Positions 7,265-14,820 of a stretch of 27,090 nucleotides of DNA are shown here, piece by piece. Under the pieces are notes generated by a model that searched no databases, was not told the origin of the DNA, and saw only the letters and a list, made by a program, of their open reading frames with translations. The translations under genes and the position numbers were made by a program. Source of the stretch: Flavobacteriales bacterium UBA952 (GTDB lineage Bacteria; Bacteroidota; Bacteroidia; Flavobacteriales_D; Crocinitomicaceae); contig DBCS01000008.1 of NCBI GenBank assembly GCA_002293185.1, forward strand, positions 305,963 to 333,052. Reading direction: 5' to 3'. Positions within the stretch are counted from its first letter, which is position 1; each line of letters starts with the position of its first letter.

Positions 7265-8482
7265 TCAGAAAAATTTACAACTGAAAATAGCGGTGTCGTC
7301 GATGTAAGGGAGTTTTCCTTTCCAATCTTCGAGTTTGGAGAAAATAATGTTGTTCATGTCTTCCATTTTTAGGGTAGAAAATGACCGCACTTGCTTAATG
7401 AGTTGTTCCACGCCAAAAGGTGTTCCCTTTTCATTTTCGAGTTCAACCACACCATCTGTAAAAAGCACCATTGTAGATTTGGCCTGCATTTGCATTTTCC
7501 CAACTTGCACAAATGGCAGCTCGTCGAGCATGCCTAGTCCAATAGAGCCTTCTGTCAATAGGGTCGTATTTTTTCCACTAATAATGAACGGTTGGTTATG
7601 CCCTGCGTTTACATAATGCAACTGACGTGTGTAGGCATTGTAATGGGCAATAAAGAACGTGATGAATTTTTCACCTTTGGCATTTTTCATCACCAATTTA
7701 TTGAGCTCTTCCATTAAAAATGTCATTTCAAATCGTTGGTACTTAAAAAGTGTTCTGATTGTTGCCTGAAAATTGGCCATAAGTAACGCAGCCGTGATAC
7801 CCTTTCCACTAACGTCGCCAATGCAAATAATGTATTCTTCGTCGCCGAGGGGGATAAAATCATAGAAGTCGCCACCTACTGCATGCCGCGGGATGTAGCG
7901 TCCAGAAATATCCATTTTTTTGTTGGAGGGTAGGTCCTGAGGAAATAGTAATTTTTGCATTTCTGAGGCAAGCTCGAGCTCTTTGGAAATCTGCTCTTTG
8001 ATGGCATTTTGTGCACTCAACTTTTGATTTTCGAGTGCAACACATAAAATATTGGTCAGGGTATGCGCAAAAGAAAAATGTTCGGGTTCTAAGGATTCGG
8101 TGTTGCTGTGGGTCGATAACAGTAGATAGGCCAGTGCCTGCTCTTGGTGGTAGATGGGGATCACTGCCTGAAAATCTTGGATCACCGTACTTTTTGACGA
8201 TGCAACGAGTGTGATCTCTTTGAAGCGCCCTAATTCGGTCATGACTTCCTTGAGGTTCATTTTCATTTTGTAACCACTTTTAATGGGTGCTAAATCTCCC
8301 TGAGTGAAGATCAAAAGAAATCGGTTAAAGTGTAGTTGTTCTTTAAGAATGAAGGTAAAAATTCGATATAAGTGTTCAACCGCTAAATTTGCATTAATAG
8401 CGTTAGTGAGCTCTAGTATAGAATGCAAACGGTTGTCCTTGAGTTCAAGGTGAGCTAATGCTGAAGTTTGCCGATTTTGCAT
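7265..8482 (-). CDS. GAF-like plus PP2C-type (SpoIIE/RsbU) serine phosphatase
   Basis: A 405-residue cytoplasmic regulator. The first 150 residues look like a GAF sensor domain, followed by a helical linker (about 151-180, SKELELASEMQKLLFP) typical of RsbU/SpoIIE phosphatases. The C-terminal domain has the metal-binding motifs GGDFYD (203-208), GDVSGKG (222-228), LFTDGVVE and IDDTAIF. Such enzymes usually dephosphorylate an anti-sigma-factor antagonist (STAS protein) in partner switching, but no STAS protein or anti-sigma kinase is in the window, so the target is unknown. A promoter lies at 8500-8529. Its stop codon abuts that of the convergent porin gene. Confidence 0.9.
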   Translation of the reverse strand: MQNRQTSALAHLELKDNRLHSILELTNAINANLAVEHLYRIFTFILKEQLHFNRFLLIFTQGDLAPIKSGYKMKMNLKEVMTELGRFKEITLVASSKSTVIQDFQAVIPIYHQEQALAYLLLSTHSNTESLEPEHFSFAHTLTNILCVALENQKLSAQNAIKEQISKELELASEMQKLLFPQDLPSNKKMDISGRYIPRHAVGGDFYDFIPLGDEEYIICIGDVSGKGITAALLMANFQATIRTLFKYQRFEMTFLMEELNKLVMKNAKGEKFITFFIAHYNAYTRQLHYVNAGHNQPFIISGKNTTLLTEGSIGLGMLDELPFVQVGKMQMQAKSTMVLFTDGVVELENEKGTPFGVEQLIKQVRSFSTLKMEDMNNIIFSKLEDWKGKLPYIDDTAIFSCKFF

Positions 8483-8499
8483 AGATGTGCCGTAGGTTA

Positions 8500-8529
8500 C
8501 AAATGTAAAAGCTTTAGACCTAGGTCAAA
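8500..8529 (-). promoter_or_regulatory. Promoter of the phosphatase gene with overlapping palindrome
   Basis: On the reverse strand TTTG (complement of 8526-8529) is followed by 18 nt and TACATTTG (complement of 8500-8507), matching TTTG / TAnnTTTG. The predicted leader is about 14 nt. A perfect 10-bp palindrome, GACCTAGGTC at 8517-8526, sits against the -33 element and could be an operator. Confidence 0.65.
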
Positions 8530-8605
8530 TTGTATCGGACAATAACTTATGAAAGCAGAGTTGTTCAAAGTGAGGCCACAATTTTCCAATAAATCCAAAA
8601 AAATC

Positions 8606-8635
8606 TTGTTTTTCAAGAAGAAATACCTATCTTTG
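8606..8635 (+). promoter_or_regulatory. Promoter of rpmE2
   Basis: TTG at 8606-8608, then exactly 19 nt, then TATCTTTG at 8628-8635. The core CTATCTTTGCATTCC (8627-8641) is identical to that of the rpmH promoter on the other strand. A small inverted repeat, TCTTG-N5-CAAGA (8604-8618), overlaps the -33 region. Confidence 0.75.
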
Positions 8636-8661
8636 CATTCCATTTTCGAAAAGTAATACAA

Positions 8662-8916
8662 ATGAAAAAAGAGATCCATCCTTCAGATTACCGTTTAGTA
8701 GTGTTCAAAGACATGTCTAACGACTACGCGTTCATCTGTCCTTCTTGTGCTGAAACTAAAGAAACCATCTCTTGGGAAGACGGCAACGAATATCCTTTAG
8801 TGAAGCTCGATATCTCACACAAATCTCACCCGTTCTTTACCGGCATTGCACAATTTGTGGATACGGCAGGTCGTATCGACAAATTCAAGAACCGTTACGG
8901 TCGTCACATGAAATAA
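8662..8916 (+). CDS. rpmE2: 50S ribosomal protein L31 type B
   Basis: Large-subunit protein involved in the inter-subunit bridge. The 84-residue product has the type B signatures IHPSDYRLVVFKDMSNDYAF, EYPLVKLDIS, SHPFFTG and VDTAGRIDKFKNRYG. Type B forms normally lack the zinc-binding cysteines; here a CPSC pair (C26, C29) occupies the region where four-cysteine L31 proteins have part of their zinc site, but the other two cysteines are absent. It is monocistronic, with its own promoter at 8606-8635 and a terminator at 8942-8967. Confidence 0.96.
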   Translation: MKKEIHPSDYRLVVFKDMSNDYAFICPSCAETKETISWEDGNEYPLVKLDISHKSHPFFTGIAQFVDTAGRIDKFKNRYGRHMK

Positions 8917-8941
8917 TGTTCTATTGACCCCATTACATATT

Positions 8942-8967
8942 AAAGGCTCCTAATTGGAGCCTTTTTT
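8942..8967 (+). terminator. Rho-independent terminator after rpmE2
   Basis: A perfect 9-bp stem (AAAGGCTCC / GGAGCCTTT) with a 5-nt loop runs into TTTTTT. It is 26 nt after the rpmE2 stop and 6 nt from the end of the convergent tsaC gene. The opposite strand has no comparable T-run after the stem, so it is mainly directional. Confidence 0.92.
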
Positions 8968-8972
8968 CGTTT

Positions 8973-9938
8973 CTATCCTTTTTGTTCCGTAAGAAATTTG
9001 GCTGCCGCCCGAGAAAGTCTGTCATTCATCGCAAGCCCAAGACCATGGTCTGGAAAGGACTCAACATAGATTTTTTGTACACCTAATGCATCTGCTTGGT
9101 GCAGCGTTGCATATAAATTGCGCGCCGCTTCTAAGAGCGTACCTTTTTCACTTAAAATCAGGTGCGGCCCTTTGATGTGCTCATTTTTACCGATGGTAAT
9201 TTGCAGGGTAGTTAGGTATTCATTGGAAGGTTTGAATCCTAAAAACAAGGGGGTGTGTGTTGCGTAGTGATGTTTGACCATTCCACTTGTACGCACACCA
9301 TTGTGTTCATGCACTTTTGAGTCTGGGCTGTAACCTAATATTTTGGCAAGTGCTTCTGTGGTGATGCTCCCATGTCTGTAGATAAGCACCCGCTCGTTCT
9401 CTAGGCCAATAATCGTAGATTCTAATCCTTCCCAACATGGACCGCCATCGAGAATGTAAGGGATGCGATCATGGAGTTGTTCAATAACATGCGCGGCAGT
9501 TGTTGGGCTGAGTTGGCCATATAAATTGGCACTCGGCGCAGCAATGGGCCTATCAAGCGCTAGCAAGAGTTCTTGAAGTAATGGGTGCTTCGGAAAGCGA
9601 ATGGCAACTGTTTCTTGCCCACCGGTAATGAGTGGGCTCACCAAACTGCTTTTTTGGACGATAAAAGTAAGTGGCCCGGGGCAAAATACTTGGCGCAATT
9701 GTTCGAATACTTCAGCAAAAGTATCTATGTAAGGTAAAGCTTGTTCAAGAGTTGCAAAATGCAGGATCAGTGGGTTATTTGTCGGACGACCCTTTGCCTT
9801 AAAAATATCGAGTACTGCGCCGTCATTGTTGGCATCGGCGGCCAAACCATAGACGGTTTCAGTTGGGATTGCGACGGTTTTTCCACTTTGAATCAAAGTG
9901 AGCGCTTTTTTGAGGTTCGTACCAATCTCCGTATTCAT
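8973..9938 (-). CDS. Threonylcarbamoyl-AMP synthase, Sua5 type
   Basis: Makes L-threonylcarbamoyl-AMP from threonine, bicarbonate and ATP, the first step of t6A37 tRNA modification. The YrdC-like domain (about 1-200) shows PTETVYGLAADA, KAKGRP (47-52), PGPLTF, VAIRFP, APSANLYG (S136, N138) and ESTIIG. The 321-residue length, the SGMVKHHYATHTPL linker (about 218-231) and the following domain identify the long Sua5 form rather than short TsaC. The start at 9938 gives the expected N-terminus and lies only 4 nt from a TAAATTTG -7 element, so the message may be almost leaderless. It is convergent with rpmE2. Confidence 0.95.
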   Translation of the reverse strand: MNTEIGTNLKKALTLIQSGKTVAIPTETVYGLAADANNDGAVLDIFKAKGRPTNNPLILHFATLEQALPYIDTFAEVFEQLRQVFCPGPLTFIVQKSSLVSPLITGGQETVAIRFPKHPLLQELLLALDRPIAAPSANLYGQLSPTTAAHVIEQLHDRIPYILDGGPCWEGLESTIIGLENERVLIYRHGSITTEALAKILGYSPDSKVHEHNGVRTSGMVKHHYATHTPLFLGFKPSNEYLTTLQITIGKNEHIKGPHLILSEKGTLLEAARNLYATLHQADALGVQKIYVESFPDHGLGLAMNDRLSRAAAKFLTEQKG

Positions 9939-9942
9939 AACA

Positions 9943-9950
9943 CAAATTTA
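9943..9950 (-). promoter_or_regulatory. -7 element directly before the Sua5-type gene
   Basis: The reverse strand reads TAAATTTG (complement of 9943-9950), matching TAnnTTTG, with just TGTT before the ATG. No good TTTG is seen 19-20 nt upstream. If used, the leader is about 1 nt. Confidence 0.5.
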
Positions 9951-10043
9951 GGTTCTTATTTGATAGAAAAGGTTTTGCTTGATCATTTAGCATTTTTTTC
10001 TAAAAAAAAATGCTGTTCTCATCGAAGAAATCATTTTTGCGCT

Positions 10044-10051
10044 TAACTTTG
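10044..10051 (+). promoter_or_regulatory. -7 element of the response regulator gene
   Basis: TAACTTTG at 10044-10051 matches TAnnTTTG, 21 nt before the ATG at 10073. The -33 position is degenerate. Its place downstream of an in-frame ATG at 10010 argues against that earlier start. Confidence 0.55.
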
Positions 10052-10072
10052 TGTAGAATAATTCTAAATAAG

Positions 10073-10750
10073 ATGCAAATCATCCTCGCCGATAGCAATG
10101 AACTGATCCGTTTGGGTTTGAGAACCATCTTAAATTCTCAATCCGACATCAGCATAGTTGGCGAAGCCAAAAACCATGAGGAGCTTATGGCACAGCTCAA
10201 AACCTTTGGCGCCGATGTCGTTTTGATCGACTTTACCTCTCATGGCTTCAGTATAGACACCGTTCCCAAAGCACTTTCTAAGTATAAAGCACTTCGTTTT
10301 GTTGCCTTGACAGAAGCGCAGCACGCACCTATCCTTATCGACGCGCTCAAATCAGGTGTTACGAGCTATGTTAAAAAAGATTGTGAGCTCACTGAAATCA
10401 TTGATGCTGTCAAAGAAACAGCAAACGGCAAACAGTTCTTTTGCGGCCAAATTCTAGAAACAATTCAAAAATCAAATATAGATCTCGACGAGCTCAACAC
10501 CGAAGATTTTAATTGTGGTCCGGTGGTTTTGTCCGAAAGAGAGAACGAAATCATTACCCTTATTGCCGAAGGTCAAACCAATGAGCAAATCGCCGATATG
10601 CTTTTCTTGAGCAAACATACCGTCAATACCCATCGCAAAAATATCATGGCCAAACTCGGCGTCAAGAATACCGCCGGAATCGTTATGTATGCCGTAAAAA
10701 CCAGTTTGGTATCTCCAAATAGATTCTTGTTTGCGCCTAGTTTAGCTTAA
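10073..10750 (+). CDS. NarL/FixJ-family response regulator (receiver plus LuxR HTH)
   Basis: A 225-residue DNA-binding response regulator. The receiver domain (about 1-120) carries the phospho-acceptor D53 in VVLIDF, T80 and K101/K102, so phosphorylation is plausible; the usual acidic pair near the N-terminus is D7-S8, with only one acid. The C-terminal LuxR-type HTH (about 153-215) reads LSERENEIITLIAEG, then IADMLFLSKHTVNTHRKNIMAKL. No histidine kinase is adjacent, so it is an orphan here. I start at ATG 10073 rather than 10010, because receiver domains begin at MQIILAD and the predicted promoter lies between the two. Confidence 0.92.
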   Translation: MQIILADSNELIRLGLRTILNSQSDISIVGEAKNHEELMAQLKTFGADVVLIDFTSHGFSIDTVPKALSKYKALRFVALTEAQHAPILIDALKSGVTSYVKKDCELTEIIDAVKETANGKQFFCGQILETIQKSNIDLDELNTEDFNCGPVVLSERENEIITLIAEGQTNEQIADMLFLSKHTVNTHRKNIMAKLGVKNTAGIVMYAVKTSLVSPNRFLFAPSLA

Positions 10751-10771
10751 GACTTCAAAAAGTCAATACGC

Positions 10772-13414
10772 CTAAAAGGCAATGCTAAATTTCAGATTGA
10801 ATAACCGTTGTGTAAGGTAATTTGGCACGGAGTAAAACTTACCCTGAACGTCTTGTATCCACTGCTTTGATAGCACATTATTGACCCCAAGGATATTGAA
10901 AATTTCTAGAGAAATTAGCGCCTGATCCAATGCGCTCCAACCTTTTTTACCTTGTCTGAGTTCGGTTTTTCCGTGTAGCAAATCATAGGATAATCCGAGG
11001 TCTACACGGAAATACGAACGCATGCGAAGGGTGTCTTTGTAGCGGGTAAAATCTGGAGGGCCGTAAGGTAGACGAGCACCGTATTGTAGGCCCATTTGTA
11101 CTTTAAAGGCTTCGTATCCTGGCATTTGGTCTTGCACTAGTGCTCCGAAGGTGAGCCATTGATCGGTTGGCCGCGGAATAAATCCGGGTAGAATAACGGC
11201 TGAATCTACTACTGTTTGGTCTTCGCTGTAGCCAAAAATAATACGTTCTCCAGCTGCATTAAAATACTTTGTGTAGGTATCGCCAATGATGTCTTCTTTT
11301 GTAGATAACAAACCCAATTTAAAGAAGGATTGAATACCTTCTACAAACTCTCCATGCACGTTAAGATCTAAGCCATAAGCGTAGCCAACGGCATTATTAT
11401 TGGCATAGTAGCGGGTCCGCACATTTTCAATTTCGTAGGGGTTGAGGTCCCATAGGTATTTGTAATAAAGTTCGGTATTGAGTTTAAAAGGGGTTTGGCG
11501 GCCCCACATTTGAAATAAAAATTCGGATCCGGCTACGATGTGCAAAGATTTTTGTGCCTGTACCCCAAGGGCTAGCTGGCCATCAAAGGTCCGAAATTCT
11601 CTGTAGAGCGGTGGTTGGTAGTACAGCCCGGTCGAAAACTTAAAGAGCAGTCCTCGGCGCACTGCTTTTCCGTTTTGCCACATATAAGCAGCGGGTGCGT
11701 AAGAAAAACTCAGGCGAGGCGTAAAGTAAGGCTCTTTATTAATGCTTGTATACCCACCGCGGAGCCCAAGCTGAAAATTAAGTCTACGGGTTGAGATATC
11801 GAGGGTGTCGGTCCAAGTTTCTTTGCGCCCTTCAACTTTGTAAACGCCAGTCACCATTTTGTTGCGTTGCACCCGTGTCCAGGAATTGGACCATTGCACA
11901 AATGCGGTGCTGCGGTAGCCATCGAGTGTAAGGTTTCCTTTGATGGTCTCGAACAAAACAATTGAATCGGGTTGTGTTTGCGGAAGGCTGTATCCGGAAG
12001 AGTCGATGAGACGCCACTCGCTGAGTTGATCTTTGAAGTGGTCGGCTTGCAACTGAAAACCCCATGAAATTTCGTTGTAGCGTTTGCGGTTTTTATTGAC
12101 ATCGGTAAATCCGTCTTCAATTAAGTAGCTTCCGTTGTGGTAAACCGAAAAAATTTCAGCACGCAAGCGGTTGCGGCCATGATTGAGAAAGCCGCCCACA
12201 CCGAGTGTGGCTATAGAGTCTCCAAATTCTTCTTTAGACGGATCGGTTTCGAGCTCATTGATAAAGTATTGTCCTAAGATATCAAAGTATTCGCGCTCAT
12301 CAGATTGAAATGCCGAGGCGTAAAAATCGAGTTTAAGCTGATCTTTGGCGTATTTGAGAGAGGTGCCACCCATGAGTGTCTGAAAGTTTGAGTTTTCTTG
12401 GCCTTCAAAATAGATCATGAGGCGGTACGCTTCGTTGGCGGTTCCGAAATCGGACTGCGCTGTTTGGGGTGCAAAGCGGTAAGCGTTGGTCGAGAAGTGC
12501 CCTAGAAAACTCCAGGTCCAGTGTTCATTGAGTTGGTAGTTGGTGAGTATTTGTGCATCGGCAAATACCGGGTTGTAGGCGCCTTTGGTGGGCAGCGTAT
12601 TGAGAAAGTAGCCATTTGAACGGTAGCGCGCACCAACTAAAAAATTAAAGCGTTGACTTACGGCTTCTTCGACGTGTGCCTCCACGCCGAGCAAGGAGGC
12701 CATTGCCGAAGCATGAAAAGCGTCAGGGGTTTTGTAGGTGATGTCGAGCACCGAACTGAGGCGATCGCCATAATTTGCTGCAAAACCGCCGGCACTAAAT
12801 CGTACGTCCTCGACCAAAGAAGAATGAATAAAGCTCATGCCTTCTTGCTGCCCACTGCGGGTTAAAAAAGGCCGAAATACTTGAAAGCCATTGACGTAAA
12901 CCAAGTTTTCGTCGTAGTTGCCACCCCGAACATTGTAGTTTGAGGTGAGTTCGTTATTGGAGGTTGCTGCAGTAGTGAGGGTTAGGGTTCGCTCCAAACC
13001 CACAATTCCTTTTAAATTAAGTTGCGGAAGCTTTTCAATTTCAAAAGGGTTTTGTCCTTCTTGACGTACGACAACACCACGGTTATCCTGAATAGCAAAA
13101 TTTTGATCCGGTAGCTCTTGGCGTAATTTGTTGTCTGTAATGAGGGTATTGAAGGTGAGTTCTGTTCCTTCAAAAAAATAGTGTAATTCGATCAATTGCC
13201 CTACTTGGACGTTCTGAAAAGCGTAATAACCTTGTTGATCCGTGGTTGTTTCAGCTGGGATGTTTACCGAGCGGTTGTCGATCACCTTTAATTGAATTTG
13301 AGCACCAACTGCAGCTTGCTTTCCTTTGACGTAACAATGCCCAAACACGGTAATTTGTTGAGCGAAGAAAAGCAAGGGAGCGGACAGAAAGAAAACAAGT
13401 AAAAGCTGCTTCAT
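10772..13414 (-). CDS. TonB-dependent outer-membrane receptor with carboxypeptidase-regulatory-like domain
   Basis: An 880-residue TonB-dependent receptor taking up an unknown ligand across the outer membrane. In order: signal peptide (MKQLLLVFFLSAPLLFFAQ), a carboxypeptidase-regulatory-like beta domain (about 20-100, VFGHCYVKGKQAAVGAQI...DQQGYYAFQNVQVGQ), a plug (about 115-225, SNYNVRGGNYDENLVYVNG and GGFAANYGDRLSSVLDI), then a barrel to the C-terminal phenylalanine (FNLKFSIAF). No SusD partner is adjacent, so it is not an obvious polysaccharide system. The start at 13414 gives the signal peptide; 13444 would add ten polar residues and precede the -7 element at 13420-13427. It converges with the response regulator 21 bp away. 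Confidence 0.93.
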   Translation of the reverse strand: MKQLLLVFFLSAPLLFFAQQITVFGHCYVKGKQAAVGAQIQLKVIDNRSVNIPAETTTDQQGYYAFQNVQVGQLIELHYFFEGTELTFNTLITDNKLRQELPDQNFAIQDNRGVVVRQEGQNPFEIEKLPQLNLKGIVGLERTLTLTTAATSNNELTSNYNVRGGNYDENLVYVNGFQVFRPFLTRSGQQEGMSFIHSSLVEDVRFSAGGFAANYGDRLSSVLDITYKTPDAFHASAMASLLGVEAHVEEAVSQRFNFLVGARYRSNGYFLNTLPTKGAYNPVFADAQILTNYQLNEHWTWSFLGHFSTNAYRFAPQTAQSDFGTANEAYRLMIYFEGQENSNFQTLMGGTSLKYAKDQLKLDFYASAFQSDEREYFDILGQYFINELETDPSKEEFGDSIATLGVGGFLNHGRNRLRAEIFSVYHNGSYLIEDGFTDVNKNRKRYNEISWGFQLQADHFKDQLSEWRLIDSSGYSLPQTQPDSIVLFETIKGNLTLDGYRSTAFVQWSNSWTRVQRNKMVTGVYKVEGRKETWTDTLDISTRRLNFQLGLRGGYTSINKEPYFTPRLSFSYAPAAYMWQNGKAVRRGLLFKFSTGLYYQPPLYREFRTFDGQLALGVQAQKSLHIVAGSEFLFQMWGRQTPFKLNTELYYKYLWDLNPYEIENVRTRYYANNNAVGYAYGLDLNVHGEFVEGIQSFFKLGLLSTKEDIIGDTYTKYFNAAGERIIFGYSEDQTVVDSAVILPGFIPRPTDQWLTFGALVQDQMPGYEAFKVQMGLQYGARLPYGPPDFTRYKDTLRMRSYFRVDLGLSYDLLHGKTELRQGKKGWSALDQALISLEIFNILGVNNVLSKQWIQDVQGKFYSVPNYLTQRLFNLKFSIAF

Positions 13415-13419
13415 TGCTA

Positions 13420-13427
13420 CAAAGTTA
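13420..13427 (-). promoter_or_regulatory. -7 element directly before the TonB-dependent receptor gene
   Basis: The reverse strand reads TAACTTTG (complement of 13420-13427), then TAGCA and the ATG, predicting a leader of about 2 nt. The -33 is not recognisable. Confidence 0.5.
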
Positions 13428-13495
13428 CAATCCTTAACGTGCATTTGTGCGCTTTATTTGGTTTTCGTTCATTTTCATGTCTTGGAAGTTTCGCT

Positions 13496-13503
13496 TACAT
13501 TTG
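13496..13503 (+). promoter_or_regulatory. -7 element directly before the five-gene modification/peptidase unit
   Basis: TACATTTG at 13496-13503 matches TAnnTTTG and is followed by CTTT and the ATG at 13508, so the predicted leader is about 1 nt. A weak TTTC occurs 19 nt upstream at 13473-13476. Confidence 0.5.
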
Positions 13504-13507
13504 CTTT

Positions 13508-13945
13508 ATGTTGTCTTCAGATAAAATTATTATAGGCCGCAGAGAACTCGCGGCATTGCCTGACTTCGGTTTAGAACAAGTGAAGGTAAAGGTAGACTCA
13601 GGTGCCTACACTTCTAGTATACACGTGACTTCATGCTTTGAAAAAGCGGACCAACTCCATGTCGTATTTCTCGACAATAAACACCCTGGCTTTACAGGCC
13701 AAGAGATGCACTTTAAAAAGTTCAGAACAAAAAAAGTCAAGAGCAGCAATGGAGAAGTTCAAGAGCGGTATTTTGTATTCGGAACAATGATAATTGCGGG
13801 TCTTTCGATTCAAACAGAATTCTCTTTAACCGTAAGAAAAGGAATGCGCTATCCGATTTTGTTGGGCCGCAAAATTCTCAACAAATATTTTCTCATCGAC
13901 ACAAGTCAAAAATATCTTTATCTCCCAATCTCCATTACAGCATGA
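13508..13945 (+). CDS. RimK-associated retropepsin-like protease (Zn_protease/PF05618-type family)
   Basis: A 145-residue protein of the family often annotated 'ATP-dependent zinc protease', which sequence analyses have related to retropepsin-like aspartyl proteases. The putative active-site triad is D30-S31-G32 in VKVDSGAYTSSIH, followed by a second half with RYPILLGRKILNKYFLID. Family members commonly neighbour RimK ligases, as rimB does in pseudomonads, and may cleave what the ligase adds. The stop overlaps the rimK start (ATGA at 13942-13945), indicating translational coupling. I start at 13508 because the in-frame ATG at 13439 precedes the predicted promoter. Confidence 0.88.
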   Translation: MLSSDKIIIGRRELAALPDFGLEQVKVKVDSGAYTSSIHVTSCFEKADQLHVVFLDNKHPGFTGQEMHFKKFRTKKVKSSNGEVQERYFVFGTMIIAGLSIQTEFSLTVRKGMRYPILLGRKILNKYFLIDTSQKYLYLPISITA

Positions 13946-14820
13946 AAATTGCCATTCTCTCCAGAAACCCCCATTTGTACTCGACCCGTAGGTTAGTCGA
14001 AGCAGCAGAAGCAGCAGGCCACGAAGCGCACGTTATTGACCACCTCAAATGCAACATTGAAATCGAACAAACTGGCCCGGCTCTTTATTACCACAACCAA
14101 TACCTCAAAGGCTTTGATGCGGTTATTCCTAGAATCGGGGCCTCTGTAACTTTTTATGGTACGGCGGTGGTGCGTCAGTTTGAAATGATGAACGTTTTTA
14201 CAGCCGTGGGTTCGAGAGGAATCATTCATTCCCGAGACAAACTCCGTTGCTTACAAGTTCTTTCCAAAGAAGGTATCGGTTTGCCTAAAACGGTTTTTAC
14301 CAATTACTCGAAAGATGTCAAACACGTGGTAAAAAGCGCAGGAGGTGCACCGGTTGTGCTCAAGTTACTTGAGGGCACCCAAGGTTTGGGGGTTGTTTTG
14401 GCTGAAAACCTGAACGCCGCGCAGTCGGTACTCGAAGCCTTTAACGGCCTCAAAGCACGTGTAATTGTTCAAGAGTTTATCCGTGAAGCCAAAGGCGCTG
14501 ATATTCGGGCATTTGTTGTGGACGGAGAGGTAGTAGGCGCCATGAAGCGCCAGGGTTTACCCGGCGAGTTTAGGTCAAATTTGCACCGCGGCGGGAGTTC
14601 TCAAGCCATTGAACTTAGTACGGAAGAAAAATACACTGCTATTTTGGCAGCAAAGGCCGTTGGTTTGGGTATTGCGGGTGTTGATCTTTTACAATCTGAA
14701 CGCGGCCCTTTGGTTCTGGAGGTCAATTCGTCTCCGGGGCTAGAAGGAATAGAACAAACCACCCAAAATGATATTGCTGGTAAAATTATTGCGTTTATAG
14801 AAAGAAATGTCAAGCGCTAG
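13942..14820 (+). CDS. rimK: RimK-family ATP-grasp amino-acid ligase
   Basis: ATP-grasp ligase; E. coli RimK adds glutamates to the C-terminus of ribosomal protein S6 and makes poly-glutamate. The 292-residue product is of family length and shows IPRIGASVTFYG (about 62-73), the ATP-lysine in VVLKLLEGTQGLGV (K141, 144-151), VQEFIREAKGADIRAFVVDG (D187), FRSNLHRGG (210-218), and metal ligands D248, E260 and N262 in GVDLLQS and LVLEVNSSPGLEG. It is coupled to the retropepsin gene by a 4-nt overlap and overlaps the next gene by 14 nt. The acceptor is unknown; S6 is only the best-known precedent. Confidence 0.94.
   Translation: MKIAILSRNPHLYSTRRLVEAAEAAGHEAHVIDHLKCNIEIEQTGPALYYHNQYLKGFDAVIPRIGASVTFYGTAVVRQFEMMNVFTAVGSRGIIHSRDKLRCLQVLSKEGIGLPKTVFTNYSKDVKHVVKSAGGAPVVLKLLEGTQGLGVVLAENLNAAQSVLEAFNGLKARVIVQEFIREAKGADIRAFVVDGEVVGAMKRQGLPGEFRSNLHRGGSSQAIELSTEEKYTAILAAKAVGLGIAGVDLLQSERGPLVLEVNSSPGLEGIEQTTQNDIAGKIIAFIERNVKR

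Noticed and set aside
10751..10765. Hairpin GACTT-N4(5)-AAGTC between the response regulator and the TonB receptor
   Set aside because: Short stem and no T-run on either strand.
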